Below, one piece after another: positions 1 through 13,624 of a stretch of DNA of 64,000 nt. The stretch covers positions 248,001 to 312,000 of the forward strand of contig NW_027490406.1 in assembly GCF_050948175.1 (NCBI RefSeq). Direction: 5' to 3'. The notes under the pieces are model-generated. The model did not search any database. It was not told the origin of the DNA and saw nothing but the letters and a program-made list of their open reading frames with translations. The position numbers were made by a program, and so were the translations under genes. Numbering within the stretch: position 1 is the stretch's first letter; each line of letters begins with the position of its first letter. The DNA comes from Xylocopa sonorina (Eukaryota > Arthropoda > Insecta > Hymenoptera > Apidae).

Positions 1-157
1 CTCATTTCTATGTTTCATGGTAAGGTATAATATGATTTGCGAAGTGTTATGTATTTCTCGTCTACACTTCAAATGAATGTTAATGCGACACTTCCTTGTA
101 AGGGAATAGCGTTTGCAGATGTCTACCTATCGCAGCAATAGATTTGTAATGCTTCTT

Positions 158-330
158 AAAACGCGATATCGCATCTCATTCCTATGTTTCATGGTAAGAT
201 ATAATATGATTTGCGAAGTGTCATGTATTCCTCGTCTACACTTCAAGTGAATGTAAATGCGACACTTACTTGCAAGGAATTAGCGATGCAGATGTCTAGG
301 TATCGTAGCAATAGAGTTCTAATGCTTCTT
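158..330 (+). repeat. 173-bp variant monomer, AATTAGCGATG class
   Basis: This class lacks one base where consensus AAATAGCGTTTGCAG reads AATTAGCGATGCAG. It also carries the linked changes CTTCAAGTGAATG and CACTTACTTGC. The motif recurs near 2365, 5320, 6885, 9665, 12625, 14710, 19580, 20277, 24800 and 25497. Near 7748 a related copy reads AAATTAGCGATG and is back at normal length. All copies lie in the first 26 kb. The deletion shifts the minus-strand open frame, which is why short spurious plus-strand frames appear at these places. Confidence 0.9.
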
Positions 331-1200
331 AAAACGCGATATCGCATCTCATTTCTATGTTTCATGGTAAGATATAATATGATTTTCGAAGTGTTATGTA
401 TTCCTCGTTTACACTTCAAATGAATGTAAATGCGACACTTCCTTGCAAGGAAATAGCGTTTGCAGATGTCTACGTATCGTAGCAATAGAGTTCAAATGCT
501 TCTTAAAACGCGATATCGCATCTCATTTCTATGTTTCATGGTAAGATATAATATGATTTGCGAAGTGTTATGTATTCCTCGTCTACACTTCAAATGAATG
601 TAAATGCGACACTTCCTTGCAAGGAAATAGCGTTTGCGAATGTCTATCTATCGTAGCAATAGTGTTCTAATGCTGCTTAAAACGCGATATCGCATCTCAT
701 TTCTATGTTTCATGGTAAGATATAATATGATTTGCGAAGTGTTATGTATTCCTCGTCTACACATCAAATGAATGTGAATGCGAAACTTCCTCGCTAGGAA
801 ATAGCGTTTGCAGATGTCTACGTATCGTAGCAATAGATTTCTAATGCTTCTTAAAACGCGATATCGCATCTCATTTCTATGTTTCATGGTAAGATATAAT
901 ATGAATTGCGAAGTGTCATGCATACCTCGTCTACACTTCAAATGAATGTAAATGCGACACTTCCTTGCAAGGAAATAGCGTTTGCGAATGTCTATCTATC
1001 GTAGCAATAGTGTTCTAATGCTGCTTAAAACGCGATATCGCATCTCATTTCTATGCTTCATGGTAAGATATAATATGATTTGCGAAGTGTTATGCATTCC
1101 TCGTCTACGATTCAAATGAATGTAAATGCGACACTTCCTTGCAAGGAAATAGCGTTTGCAGATGTCTACTTATCGTAGCAATAGAGTTCTAATGCTTCTT

Positions 1201-1374
1201 AAAACGCGATATCGCATCACATTTCTATGTTTCATGGTAAGATATAATATTCATTGCGAAGTGTTATGCATTCCTCGTATACGATTGAAATGAATGTAAA
1301 TGCGACACTTCCTTGCAAGGAAATAGCGTTTGCAGATGTCTACGTAGCGTAGCAATAGGGATCAAATGCTTCTT
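1201..1374 (+). repeat. Variant monomer, ATATTCATTGCG / GCATTCCTCGTATACGATTG class
   Basis: Four linked differences mark this class: CATCACATTTC, ATAATATTCATTGCG, TTATGCATTCCTCG and a changed TACACTTCAAATG segment that reads ATACGATTGAAATG or CTACGATTCAAATG. Members or partial members occur across the window, for example near 10460, 15510, 27510, 28030, 32390, 36565, 40920, 43010, 59710, 60580 and 63370. The linked set travels as a unit, which shows that whole monomers or groups of monomers are copied. Confidence 0.85.
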
Positions 1375-1879
1375 AAAACGCGATATCGCATCTCATTTCT
1401 ATGTTTCATGGTAAGATATAATATGATTTGTGAAGTGTTATGTATTCCTCGTCTACACTTCAAATGAATGTAAATGCGACACTTCCTTGCAAGGAAATAG
1501 CGTTTGCAGATGTCTACGTATCGAAGCAATAGAGTTCAAACGCTTCTTAAAACGCGATATCGCATCCCATTTCTATGTTTCATGGTAAGATATAATATGA
1601 TTTGCGAAGTGTCATTTATTCCTCGTCTACACTTCAAATGAATGTAAATGCGACACTACCTTGCTAGGAAATAGCGTCTGCAGATGTCTAGGTATCGCAG
1701 CAATAGAGTTCTAATGCTTCTTAAAACGCGATATCGCATCTCACTTCTATGTTTCATGGTAAGATATAATGTGATTTGCGAAGTGTTATGTATTCCTCGT
1801 CTACACTTCAAATGAATGTGAATGCGACACTTCCTTGCAAGGAAATAGCGTTTGCGAATGTCTACCTATCGTAGCAATA

Positions 1880-3865
1880 TAGTTCTTATGATTCTTAAAA
1901 CGCGATATCGCATCTCATCTCTATGTTTCATGGTAAGATATAATATGATTTGCGAAGTGTTATGTATTCCTCGTCTACACTTCAAATGAATGTGAATGCG
2001 AAACTTCCTCGCTAGGAAATAGCGTTTGCAGATGTCTACGTATCGTAGCAATAGATTTCTAATGCTTCTTAAAACGCGATATCGCATCTCATTTCTATGT
2101 TTCATGGTAAGATATAATATGAATTGCGAAGTGTCATGTATACCTCGTCTACACTTCAAATGAATGTAAATGCGACACTTCCTTGCAAGGAAATAGCGTT
2201 TGCGAATGTCTATCTATCGTAGCAATAGTGTTCTAATGCTGCTTAAAACGCGATATCGCATCTCATTTCTATGTTTCATGGTAAGATATAATATGATTTG
2301 CGAAGTGTCATGAATTCCTCGTCTACACTTCAAGTGAATGTAAATGCGACACTTACTTGCAAGGAATTAGCGATGCAGATGTCTAGGTATCGTAGCAATA
2401 GAGTTCTAATGCTTCTTAAAACGCGATATCGCATCTCATTTCTATGTTTCATGGTAAGATATAATATGATTTGCGAAGTGTTATGTATTCCTCGTCTACA
2501 CTTCAAATGAATGTAAATGCGACACTTCCTTGCAAGGAAATAGCGTTTGCAGATGTATACGTATCGTAGCAATATAGTTCTTATGATCCTTAAAACGCGA
2601 TATCGCATCCCATTTCTATGTTTCATGGTAAGGTATAATATGATTTGCGAAGTGTTATGTATTCCTCGTCTGCACTTCAAATGAATGTAAATGCGACACT
2701 TCCTTGCAAGGAAATAGCGTTTGCGAATGTCTACCTATCGTAGCAATAGTGTTCTAATGCTTCTTAAAACGCGGTATCGCATCTCATTTCTATGTTTCAT
2801 GGTAAGATATATTATGATTTGCGAAGTGTTATGTATTCCTCGTCTACACTTCAAATGAATGTAAATGCGACACTTCCTTGCAAGGAAATAGAGTTTGCAG
2901 ATGTCTACGTATCGTAGCAATAGAGTTCAAATGCTTCTTAAAACGCGATATCGCATCTCATTTCTATGTTTCATGGTAAGATATAATATGATTTGCGAAG
3001 TGTTATGTATTCCTCGTCTACACTTCAAATGAATGTAAATGCGACACTTCCTTGCAAGGAAATAGCGTTTGCGAATGTCTGCCTATCATAGCAATAGTGT
3101 TCTAATGCTTCTTAAAACGCGATATCGCATCTCATCTCTATGTTTCATGGTAAGATATAATATGATATGCGAAGTGTTATGTATTCCTCGTCTACACTTC
3201 AAATGAATGTAAATGCGACACTTCCTTGCAAGGAAATAGCGTTTGCAGATGTCTACGAATCGAAGCAATAGAGTTCAAATGCTTCTTACAACGCGATATC
3301 GCATCTCATTTCTATGTTTCATGGTAAGATATATTATGATTTGCGAAGTGTTATGTATTCCTCGTCTACACTTCAAATGAATGTAAATGCGACACTTCCT
3401 GCAGGGAAATAGCGTTTACAGATGTCTACGTATCGTAGCAATAGAGTTCTTATGATTCTTAAAACGCGATATCACATCTCATTTCTATGTTTCATGGTAA
3501 GATATAATGTGATTTGCGAAGTGTTATGTATTCCTCGTCTACACTTCAAATGAATGTGAATGCGACACTTCCTTGCAAGGAAATAGCGTTTGCAGATGTC
3601 TACGTATCGAAGCAATAGTGTTCAAATGCTTCTTAAAACGCGATATCGCATCTCATTTCTATGTTTCATGGTAAGATATATTATGATTTGCGAAGTGTTA
3701 TGTATTCCTCGTCTACACTTCAAATGAATGTAAATGCGACACTTACTTGCAAGGAAATAGCGTTTGCAGATGTCTACGTATCGTAGCAATAGAATTCTTA
3801 TGATTCTTAAAACGCGATATCGCATCTCATTTCTATGTTTCATGGTAAGATATAATATGATTTGC
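1880..3865 (+). repeat. HOR block, copy 1 (offset 2955 to 4835-6820)
   Basis: About eleven monomers are repeated in the same order 2955 bases downstream. The order includes the ATATGAATTGCG monomer, the 173-bp monomer, GATGTATACGTATCG, GCCTATCATAGC and CTACGAATCGAAGC. A single-base deletion near 3400 (TTCCTGCAGGG against TTCCCTGCAGGG) changes the offset to 2956. The copies diverge just after 3860. Confidence 0.85.
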
Positions 3866-4835
3866 GAAGTGTTATGTATTCCTCGTCTACACTTCAAATG
3901 AATGTGAATGCAAAACTTCCTCGCTAGGAAATAGCGTTTGCAGATGTCTACGTATCGTAACAATAGATTTCTAATGCTTCTTAAAACGCGATATCGCATC
4001 TCATTTCTATGTTTCATGGTAAGATATAATATGAATTGCGAAGTGTCATGTATACCTCGTCTACACTTCAAATGAATGTAAATGCGACACTTCCTTGCAA
4101 GCAAATAGCGTTTGCGAATGTCTATCTATCGTAGCAATAGTGTTCTAATGCTGCTTAAAACGCGATATCGCATCTCATTTCTATGTTTCATGGTAAGATA
4201 TAATATGATTTGCGAAGTGTCATGTATACCTCGTCTACACTTCAAATGAATGTAAATGCGACACTTCCTTGCAAGGAAATAGCGTTTGCGAATGTCTATC
4301 TATCGTAGCAATAGTGTTCTAATGCTTCTTAAAACGCGATATCGCATCTCATCTCTATGTTTCATGGTAAGATATAATACGATTTGCGAAGTGTTATGTA
4401 TTCCTCGTCTACACTTCAATGAATGTAAATGCGAAACTTCCTCGCTAGGAAATAGCGTTTGCAGATGTCTATCTATCGTAGCAATAGTGTTCTAATGCTG
4501 CTTAAAACGCGATATCGCATCTCATTTCTATGTTTCATGGTAAGATATAATATGACTTGCGAAGTGTTATGCATTCTTCGTCTACGATTCAAATGAATGT
4601 AAATGCGACACTTCCTTGCAAGGAAATAGCGTTTGCAGATGTCTACGTATCGAAGCAATAGGGTTCAAATGCTTCTTAAAACGCGTTATCGCATCTCATT
4701 TCTATGTTTCATGGTAAGATATCTTATGATTTGCGAAGTGTTATGTATTCCTCGTCTACACTTCAAATGAATGTAAATGCGACACTTACTTGCAAGGAAA
4801 TAGCGTTTGCAGATGTCTACGTATCGTAGCAATAG
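3865..4835 (+). repeat. Spacer monomers between two HOR copies
   Basis: About 5.6 monomers separate the two 2-kb blocks, with two CTATCTATCGTAGC...GCTGCTTAAAACG monomers in a row and one shortened copy (ACACTTCAATGAATG near 4415). The part from about 4458 reappears at 7240-7690 and again near 16285-16730. No other feature is seen. Confidence 0.75.
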
Positions 4836-6820
4836 AGTTCTTATGATTCTTAAAACGCGATATCGCATCTCATTTCTATGTTTCATGGTAAGATATAATA
4901 TGATTTGCGAATTGTTATGTATTCCTCGTCTACACTTCAAATGAATGTGAATGCGAAACTTCCTCGATAGGAAATAGCGTTTGCAGATGTCTACGTATCG
5001 TAGCAATAGATTTCTAATGCTTCTTAAAACGCGATATCGCATCTCATTTCTATGTTTCATGGTAAGATATAATATGAATTGCGAAGTGTCATGTATACCT
5101 CGTCTACACTTCAAATGAATGTAAATGCGACACTTCCTTGCAAGGAAATAGCGTTTGCGAATGTCTATCTATCGTAGCAATAGTGTTCTAATGCTGCTTA
5201 AAACGCGATATCGCATCTCATTTCTATGTTTCATGGTAAGATATAATATGATTTGCGAAGTGTCATGTATTCCTCGTCTACACTTCAAGTGAATGTAAAT
5301 GCGACACTTACTTGCAAGGAATTAGCGATGCAGATGTCTAGGTATCGTAGCAATAGAGTTCTAATGCTTCTTAAAACGCGATATCGCATCTCATTTCTAT
5401 GTTTCATGGTAAGATATAATATGATTTGCGAAGTGTTATGTATTCCTCGTCTACACTTCAAATGAATGTAAATGCGACACTTCCTTGCAAGGAAATAGCG
5501 TTTGCAGATGTATACGTATCGTAGCAATATAGTTCTTATGATCCTTAAAACGCGATATCGCATCCCATTTCTATGTTTCATGGTAAGGTATAATATGATT
5601 TGCGAAGTGTTATGTATTCCTCGTCTGCACTTCAAATGAATGTAAATGCGACACTTCCTTGCAAGGAAATAGCGTTTGCGAATGTCTACCTATCGTAGCA
5701 ATAGTGTTCTAATGCTTCTTAAAACGCGGTATCGCATCTCATTTCTATGTTTCATGGTAAGATATATTATGATTTGCGAAGTGTTATGTATTCCTCGTCT
5801 ACACTTCAAATGAATGTAAATGCGACACTTCCTTGCAAGGAAATAGCGTTTGCAGATGTCTACGTATCGTAGCAATAGAGTTCAAATGCTTCTTAAAACG
5901 CGATATCGCATCTCATTTCTATGTTTCATGGTAAGATATAATATGATTTGCGAAGTGTTATGTATTCCTCGTCTACACTTCAAATGAATGTAAATGCGAC
6001 ACTTCCTTGCAAGGAAATAGCGTTTGCGAATGTCTGCCTATCATAGCAATAGTGTTCTAATGCTTCTTAAAACGCGATATCGCATCTCATCTCTATGTTT
6101 CATGGTAAGATATAATATGATTTGCGAAGTGTTATGTATTCCTCGTCTACACTTCAAATGAATGTAAATGCGACACTTCCTTGCAAGGAAATAGCGTTTG
6201 CAGATGTCTACGAATCGAAGCAATAGAGTTCAAATGCTTCTTACAACGCGATATCGCATCTCATTTCTATGTTTCATGGTAAGATATATTATGATTTGCG
6301 AAGTGTTATGTATTCCTCGTCTACACTTCAAATGAATGTAAATGCGACACTTCCCTGCAGGGAAATAGCGTTTACAGATGTCTACGTATCGTAGCAATAG
6401 AGTTCTTATGATTCTTAAAACGCGATATCACATCTCATTTCTATGTTTCATGGTAAGATATAATGTGATTTGCGAAGTGTTATGTATTCCTCGTCTACAC
6501 TTCAAATGAATGTGAATGCGACACTTCCTTGCAAGGAAATAGCGTTTGCAGATGTCTACGTATCGAAGCAATAGTGTTCAAATGCTTCTTAAAACGCGAT
6601 ATCGCATCTCATTTCTATGTTTCATGGTAAGATATATTATGATTTGCGAAGTGTTATGTATTCCTCGTCTACACTTCAAATGAATGTAAATGCGACACTT
6701 ACTTGCAAGGAAATAGCGTTTGCAGATGTCTACGTATCGTAGCAATAGAATTCTTATGATTCTTAAAACGCGATATCGCATCTCATTTCTATGTTTCATG
6801 GTAAGATATAATATGATTTG
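4835..6820 (+). repeat. HOR block, copy 2
   Basis: This is the second copy of the block at 1880-3865. It ends where the sequence jumps back, so that 6818-7230 repeats 5253-5665 at a 9-monomer offset (1565 bases). The palindrome at 6351-6364 reads TTCCCTGCAGGGAA, with matching changes in both arms. Confidence 0.85.
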
Positions 6821-8580
6821 CGAAGTGTCATGTATTCCTCGTCTACACTTCAAGTGAATGTAAATGCGACACTTACTTGCAAGGAATTAGCGATGCAGAT
6901 GTCTAGGTATCGTAGCAATAGAGTTCTAATGCTTCTTAAAACGCGATATCGCATCTCATTTCTATGTTTCATGGTAAGATATAATATGATTTGCGAAGTG
7001 TTATGTATTCCTCGTCTACACTTCAAATGAATGTAAATGCGACACTTCCTTGCAAGGAAATAGCGTTTGCAGATGTATACGTATCGTAGCAATATAGTTC
7101 TTATGATCCTTAAAACGCGATATCGCATCCCATTTCTATGTTTCATGGTAAGGTATAATATGATTTGCGAAGTGTTATGTATTCCTCGTCTGCACTTCAA
7201 ATGAATGTAAATGCGACACTTCCTTGCAAGGAAATAGCGTTTGCAGATGTCTATCTATCGTAGCAATAGTGTTCTAATGCTGCTTAAAACGCGATATCGC
7301 ATCTCATTTCTATGTTTCATGGTAAGATATAATATGACTTGCGAAGTGTTATGCATTCTTCGTCTACGATTCAAATGAATGTAAATGCGACACTTCCTTG
7401 CAAGGAAATAGCGTTTGCAGATGTCTACGTATCGAAGCAATAGGGTTCAAATGCTTCTTAAAACGCGTTATCGCATCTCATTTCTATGTTTCATGGTAAG
7501 ATATCTTATGATTTGCGAAGTGTTATGTATTCCTCGTCTACACTTCAAATGAATGTAAATGCGACACTTACTTGCAAGGAAATAGCGTTTGCAGATGTCT
7601 ACGTATCGTAGCAATAGAGTTCTTATGATTCTTAAAACGCGATATCGCATCTCATTTCTATGTTTCATGGTAAGATATAATATGATTTGCGAAGTGTCAT
7701 GTATTCCTCGTCCACACTTCAAGTGAATGTAAATGCGACACTTACTTGCAAGGAAATTAGCGATGCAGATGTCTAGGTATCGTAGCAATAGAGTTCTAAT
7801 GCTTCTTAAAACGCGATATCGCATCTCATTTCTATGTTTCATGGTAAGATATAATATGATTTGCGAAGTGTTATGTATTCCTCGTCTACACTTCAAATGA
7901 ATGTAAATGCGACACTTCCTTGCAAGGAAATAGCGTTTGCAGATGTATACGTATCGTAGCAATATAGTTCTTATGATCCTTAAAACGCGATATCGCATCC
8001 CATTTCTATGTTTCATGGTAAGGTATAATATGATTTGCGAAGTGTTATGTATTCCTCGTCTGCACTTCAAATGAATGTAAATGCGACACTTCCTTGCAAG
8101 GAAATAGCGTTTGCGAATGTCTACCTATCGTAGCAATAGTGTTCTAATGCTTCTTAAAACGCGGTATCGCATCTCATTTCTATGTTTCATGGTAAGATAT
8201 ATTATGATTTGCGAAGTGTTATGTATTCCTCGTCTACACTTCAAATGAATGTAAATGCGACACTTCCTTGCAAGGAAATAGCGTTTGCAGATGTCTACGT
8301 ATCGTAGCAATAGAGTTCAAATGCTTCTTAAAACGCGATATCGCATCTCATTTCTATGTTTCATGGTAAGATATAATATGATTTGCGAAGTGTTATGTAT
8401 TCCTCGTCTACACTTCAAATGAATGTAAATGCGACACTTCCTTGCAAGGAAATAGCGTTTGCGAATGTCTGCCTATCATAGCAATAGTGTTCTAATGCTT
8501 CTTAAAACGCGATATCGCATCTCATCTCTATGTTTCATGGTAAGATATAATATGATTTGCGAAGTGTTATGTATTCCTCG
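6818..8580 (+). repeat. Composite of three re-used segments
   Basis: The stretch reads as a patchwork: 6818-7230 copies 5253-5665, 7240-7690 copies 4458-4908, and 7690-8570 copies 5255-6135. The joins fall inside monomers in homologous register, as expected for unequal exchange or gene conversion between out-of-phase monomers. The normally 173-bp monomer near 7748 is 174 bp here because it has an extra A (AAGGAAATTAGCG). Confidence 0.8.
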
Positions 8581-11100
8581 TCTACACTTCAAATGAATGT
8601 AAATGCGACACTTCCTTGCAAGGAAATAGCGTTTGCGAATGTCTATCTATCGTAGCAATAGTGTTCTAATGCTGCTTAAAACGCGATATCGCATCTCATT
8701 TCTATGTTTCATGGTAAGATATAATATGATTTGCGAAGTGTTATGCATTCCTCGTCTACGATTCAAATGAATGTAAATGCGACACTTCCTTGCAAGGAAA
8801 TAGCGTTTGCAGATGTCTACGTATCGTAGCAATAGTGTTCTAATGCTTCTTAAAACGCGATATCGCATCTCATTTCTATGTTTCATGGTAAGATATAATA
8901 TGATTTGCGAAGTGTCATGTATTCCTCGTCTACACTTCAAATGAATGTAAATGCGACACTTCCTTGCAAGGAAATAGCGTTTGCAAACGTCTACCTACCG
9001 TAGCAATAGAGTTCTAATGCTTCTTAAAACGCGATATCGCATCTGATTTCTATATTTCATGGTATGGTATAATATGATTTGCGAAGTGTTATGTATTCCT
9101 CGTCTACACTTCAAATGAATGTAAATGCGACACTTCCTTGTAAGGAAATAGCGTTTGCATATGTCTACCTATCGTAGCAATAGAGTTCTAATGCTTCTTA
9201 AAACGCGATATCGCATCTCATTTCTATGTTTCATGGTAAGATATAATATGATTTGCGAAGTGTCATGTATTCCTTGCCTACACTTCAAATGAATGTAAAT
9301 GCGACAGTTCCTTGGTAGGAAATAGCGTTTGCAGATGTCTAGCTATCGTAGCAATAGAGTTCTTATGATTCTTAAAACGCGATATCGCATCTAATTTCTA
9401 TGTTTCATGGTAAGGTATAATATGATTTGCGAAGTGTTATGTATTCCTCGTCTACACTTCAAATGAATGTTAATGCGACACTTCCTTGTAAGGGAATAGC
9501 GTTTGCAGATGTCTACCTATCGCAGCAATAGATTTGTAATGCTTCTTAAAACGCGATATCGCATCTCATTTCTATGTTTCATGGTAAGATATAATATGAT
9601 TTGCGAAGTGTCATGTATTCCTCGTCTACACTTCAAGTGAATGTAAATGCGACACTTACTTGCAAGGAATTAGCGATGCAGATGTCTAGGTATCGTAGCA
9701 ATATAGTTCTAATGCTTCTTAAAACGCGATATCGCATCTAATTTCTATGTTTCATGGTAAGATATAATATGATTTGCGAAGTGTTATGTATTCCTCGTCT
9801 ACACTTCAAATGAATGTAAATGCGACACTTCCTTGCAAGGAAATAGCGTTTGCAGATGTCTACGTATCGAAGCAATAGAGTTCAAATGCTTCTTAAAACG
9901 CGATATTGCATCTCATTTCCATGTTACATGGTAAGATATATTATGATTTGCGAAGTGTTATGTATTCCTCGTCTACACTTCAAATGAATGTGAATGCGAA
10001 ACTTCCTCGCTAGGAAATAGCGTTTGCAGATGTCTACGTATCGTAGCAATAGATTTCTAATGCTTCTTAAAACGCGATATCGCATCTCATTTCTATGTTT
10101 CATGGTAAGATATAATATGAATTGCGAAGTGTCATGCATACCTCGTCTACACTTCAAATGAATGTAAATGCGACACTTCCTTGCAAGGAAATAGCGTTTG
10201 CGAATGTCTATCTATCGTAGCAATAGTGTTCTAATGCTGCTTAAAACGCGATATCGCATTTCATTTCTATGTTTCATGGTAAGATATAATATGATTTGCG
10301 AAGTGTTATGCATTCCTCGTCTACGATTCAAATGAATGTAAATGCGACACTTCCTTGCAAGGAAATAGCGTTTGCAGATGTCTACTTATCGTAGCAGTAG
10401 AGTTCTAATGCTTCTTAAAACGCGATATCGCATCACATTTCTATGTTTCATGGTAAGATATAATATTCATTGCGAAGTGTTATGCATTCCTCGTATACGA
10501 TTGAAATGAATGTAAATGCGACACTTCCTTGCAAGGAAATAGCGTTTGCAGATGTCTACGTAGCGTAGCAATAGAGATCAAATGCTTCTTAAAACGCGAT
10601 ATCGCATCTCATTTCTATGTTTCATGGTAAGATATAATATGATTTGCGAAGTGTTATGTTTTCCTCGTCTACACTTCAAATGAATGTAAATGCGACACTT
10701 CCTTGCAAGGAAATAGCGTTTGCAGATGTCTACGTATCGAAGCAATAGAGTTCAAACGCTTCTTAAAACGCGATATCGCATCCCATTTATATGTTTCATG
10801 GTAAGATATAATATGATTTGCGAAGTGTCATTTATTCCTCGTCTACACTTCAAATGAATGTAAATGCGACACTACCTTGCTGGGAAATAGCGTCTGCAGA
10901 TGTCTAGGTATCGCAGCAATAGAGTTCTAATGCTTCTTAAAACGCGATATCGCATCTCACTTCTATGTTTCATGGTAAGATATAATGTGATTTGCGAAGT
11001 GTTATGTATTCCTCGTCTACACTTCAAATCAATGTGAATGCGACACTTCCTTGCAAGGAAATAGCGTTTGCGAATGTCTACCTATCGTAGCAATAGTGTT
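8580..11100 (+). repeat. 29-monomer-offset block, copy 1
   Basis: About 14.5 monomers match 13624-16144 at a constant offset of 5044 bases (29 monomers less two single-base deletions). Differences are sparse substitutions, for example CATCTAATTTC against CATCTCATTTC near 9390. The block contains rare markers found only in these copies and the 0-2 kb and 19-24 kb parts: CCTTGCCTACACTTC, CAGTTCCTTGGTAGG and CTAGCTATCGTAGC. Confidence 0.88.
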
Positions 11101-13624
11101 CTAATGCTTCTTAAAACGCGATATCGCATCTCATTTCTATGTTTCATGGTAAGATATAATATGATTTGCGAAGTGTTATGTATTCCTCGTCTACACTTCA
11201 AGTGAATATAAATGCGACACTTCCTTGCAAGGAAATAGCGTTTGCAGATGTCTACGTATCGTAGCAATAGAGTTCTTATGATTCTTAAAACGCGATATCC
11301 CATCTCATTTCTATGTTTCATGGTAAGATATAATATGATTTGCGAATTGTTATGTATTCCTGGTCTACACTTCAAATGAATGTGAATGCGAAACTTCCTC
11401 GATAGGAAATAGCGTTTGCAGATGTCTACGTATCGTAGCAATAGATTTCTAATGCTTCTTAAAACGCGATATCGCATCTCATTTCTATGTTTCATGGTAA
11501 GATATAATATGAATTGCGAAGTGTCATGTATACCTCGTCTACACTTCAAATGAATGTAAATGCGACACTTCCTTGCAAGGAAATAGCGTTTGCGAATGTC
11601 TATCTATCGTAGCAATATTGTTCTAATGCTGCTTAAAACGCGATATCGCATCTCATTTCTATGTTTCATGGTAAGATATAATATGATTTGCGAAGTGTTA
11701 TGCATTCCTCGCCTACGATTCAAATGAATGTAAATGCGACACTTCCTTGCAAGGAAATAGCGTTTGCAGATGTCTACGTATCGTAGCAATAGAGATCAAA
11801 TGCTTCTTAAAACGCGATATCGCATCTCATTTCTATGTTTCATGGTAAGATATAATACGATTTGCGAAGTGTTATGTATTCCTCGTCTACACTTCAAATG
11901 AATGTAAATGCGACACTTCCTTGCAAGGAAATAGCGTTTGCAGATGTCTACGTATCGAAGCAATAGAGTTCAAACGCTTCTTAAAACGCGATATCGCATT
12001 TCATTTCTATGTTTCATGGTAAGATATAATATGATTTGCGAAGTGTCATTTATTCCTCGTCTACACTTCAAATGAATGTAAATGCGACACTACCTTGCTA
12101 GGAAATAGCGTCTGCAGATGTCTAGGTATCGCAGCAATAGAGTTCTAATGCTTCTTAAAACGCGATATCGCATATCACTTCTATGTTTCATGGTAAGATA
12201 TAATGTGATTTGCGAAGTGTTATGTATTCCTCGTCTACACTTCAAATGAATGTGAATGCGACACTTCCTCGATAGGAAATAGCGTTTGCAGATGTCTACG
12301 TATCGTAGCAATAGATTTCTAATGCTTCTTAAAACGCGATATCGCATCTCATTTCTATGTTTCATGGTAAGATATAATATGAATTGCGAAGTGTCATGTA
12401 TACCTCGTCTACACTTCAAATGAATGTAAATGCGACACTTCCTTGCAAGGAAATAGCGTTTGCGAATGTCTATCTATCGTAGCAATAGTGTTCTAATGCT
12501 GCTTAAAACGCGATATCGCATCTCATTTCTATGTTTCATGGTAAGATATAATATGATTTGCGAAGTGTCATGTATTCCTCGTCTACACTTCAAGTGAATG
12601 TAAATGCGACACTTACTTGCAAGGAATTAGCGATGCAGATGTCTAGGTATCGTAGCAATAGAGTTCTAATGCTTCTTAAAACGCGATATCGCATCTCATT
12701 TCTATGTTTCATGGTAAGATATAATATGATTTGCGAAGTGTTATGTATTCCTCGTCTACACTTCAAATGAATGTGAATGCGACACTTCCTTGCAAGGAAA
12801 TAGCGTTTGCAGATGTATACGTATCGTAGCAATATAGTTCTTATGATCCTTAAAACGCGATATCGCATCCCATTTCTATGTTTCATGGTAAGGTATAATA
12901 TGATTTGCGAAGTGTTATGTATTCCTCGTCTGCACTTCAAATGAATGTAAATGCGACACTTCCTTGCAAGGAAATAGCGTTTGCGAATGTCTACCTATCG
13001 TAGCAATAGTGTTCTAATGCTTCTTAAAACGCGGTATCGCATCTCATTTCTATGTTTCATGGTAAGATATATTATGATTTGCGAAGTGTTATGTATTCCT
13101 CGTCTACACTTCAAATGAATGTAAATGCGACACTTCCTTGCAAGGAAATAGCGTTTGCAGATGTCTAGGTATCGTAGCAATAGAGTTCTAATGCTTCTTA
13201 AAACGCGATATCGCATCTCATTTCTATGTTTCATGGTAAGATATATTATGATTTGCGAAGTGTTATGTATTCCTCGTCTACACTTCAAATGAATGTAAAT
13301 GCGACACTTACTTGCAAGGAAATAGCGTTTGCCGATGTCTACGTATCGTAGCAATAGAATTCTTATGATTCTTAAAACGCGATATCGCATCTCATTTCTA
13401 TGTTTCATGGTAAGATATAATATGATTTGCGAAGTGTTATGTATTCCTCGTCTACACTTCAAATGAATGTGAATGCAAAACTTCCTCGCTAGGAAATAGC
13501 GTTTGCAGATGTCTACGTATCGTAACAATAGATTTCTAATGCTTCTTAAAACGCGATATCGCATCTCATTTCTATGTTTCATGGTAAGATATAATATGAA
13601 TTGCGAAGTGTCATGTATACCTCG
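11100..13624 (+). repeat. Linking segment with two re-used parts
   Basis: The part from about 11290 to 12250 corresponds to 16680-17640 at offset 5392 (31 monomers less two bases). The part from about 12419 to 13150 corresponds to 2159-2890 at offset 10260. The 13200-13620 part follows 3650-4070. Only satellite monomers are present. Confidence 0.8.

Larger units (their letters stand above)
1..1880 (+). repeat. Block related to 9391-11270 and 14435-16310
   Basis: Base 1 aligns with 9391 and 14435. All three share the diagnostic GTTAATGCGAC...GTAAGGGAATAGC monomer followed by the 173-bp AATTAGCGATG monomer. This copy has one extra monomer around 520-690, after which the offset to the 9.4-kb copy falls from 9390 to 9216. 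It is one of three dispersed copies rather than part of a clean tandem HOR. Confidence 0.8.

Noticed and set aside
211..423. Recurrent 70-codon plus-strand frame, seen also at 2298, 5253, 6818, 12558, 20211 and 25428
   Set aside because: It begins at a TTG and exists only because the 173-bp monomer shifts frame into the next monomer. It is a by-product of the variant class, not a gene.
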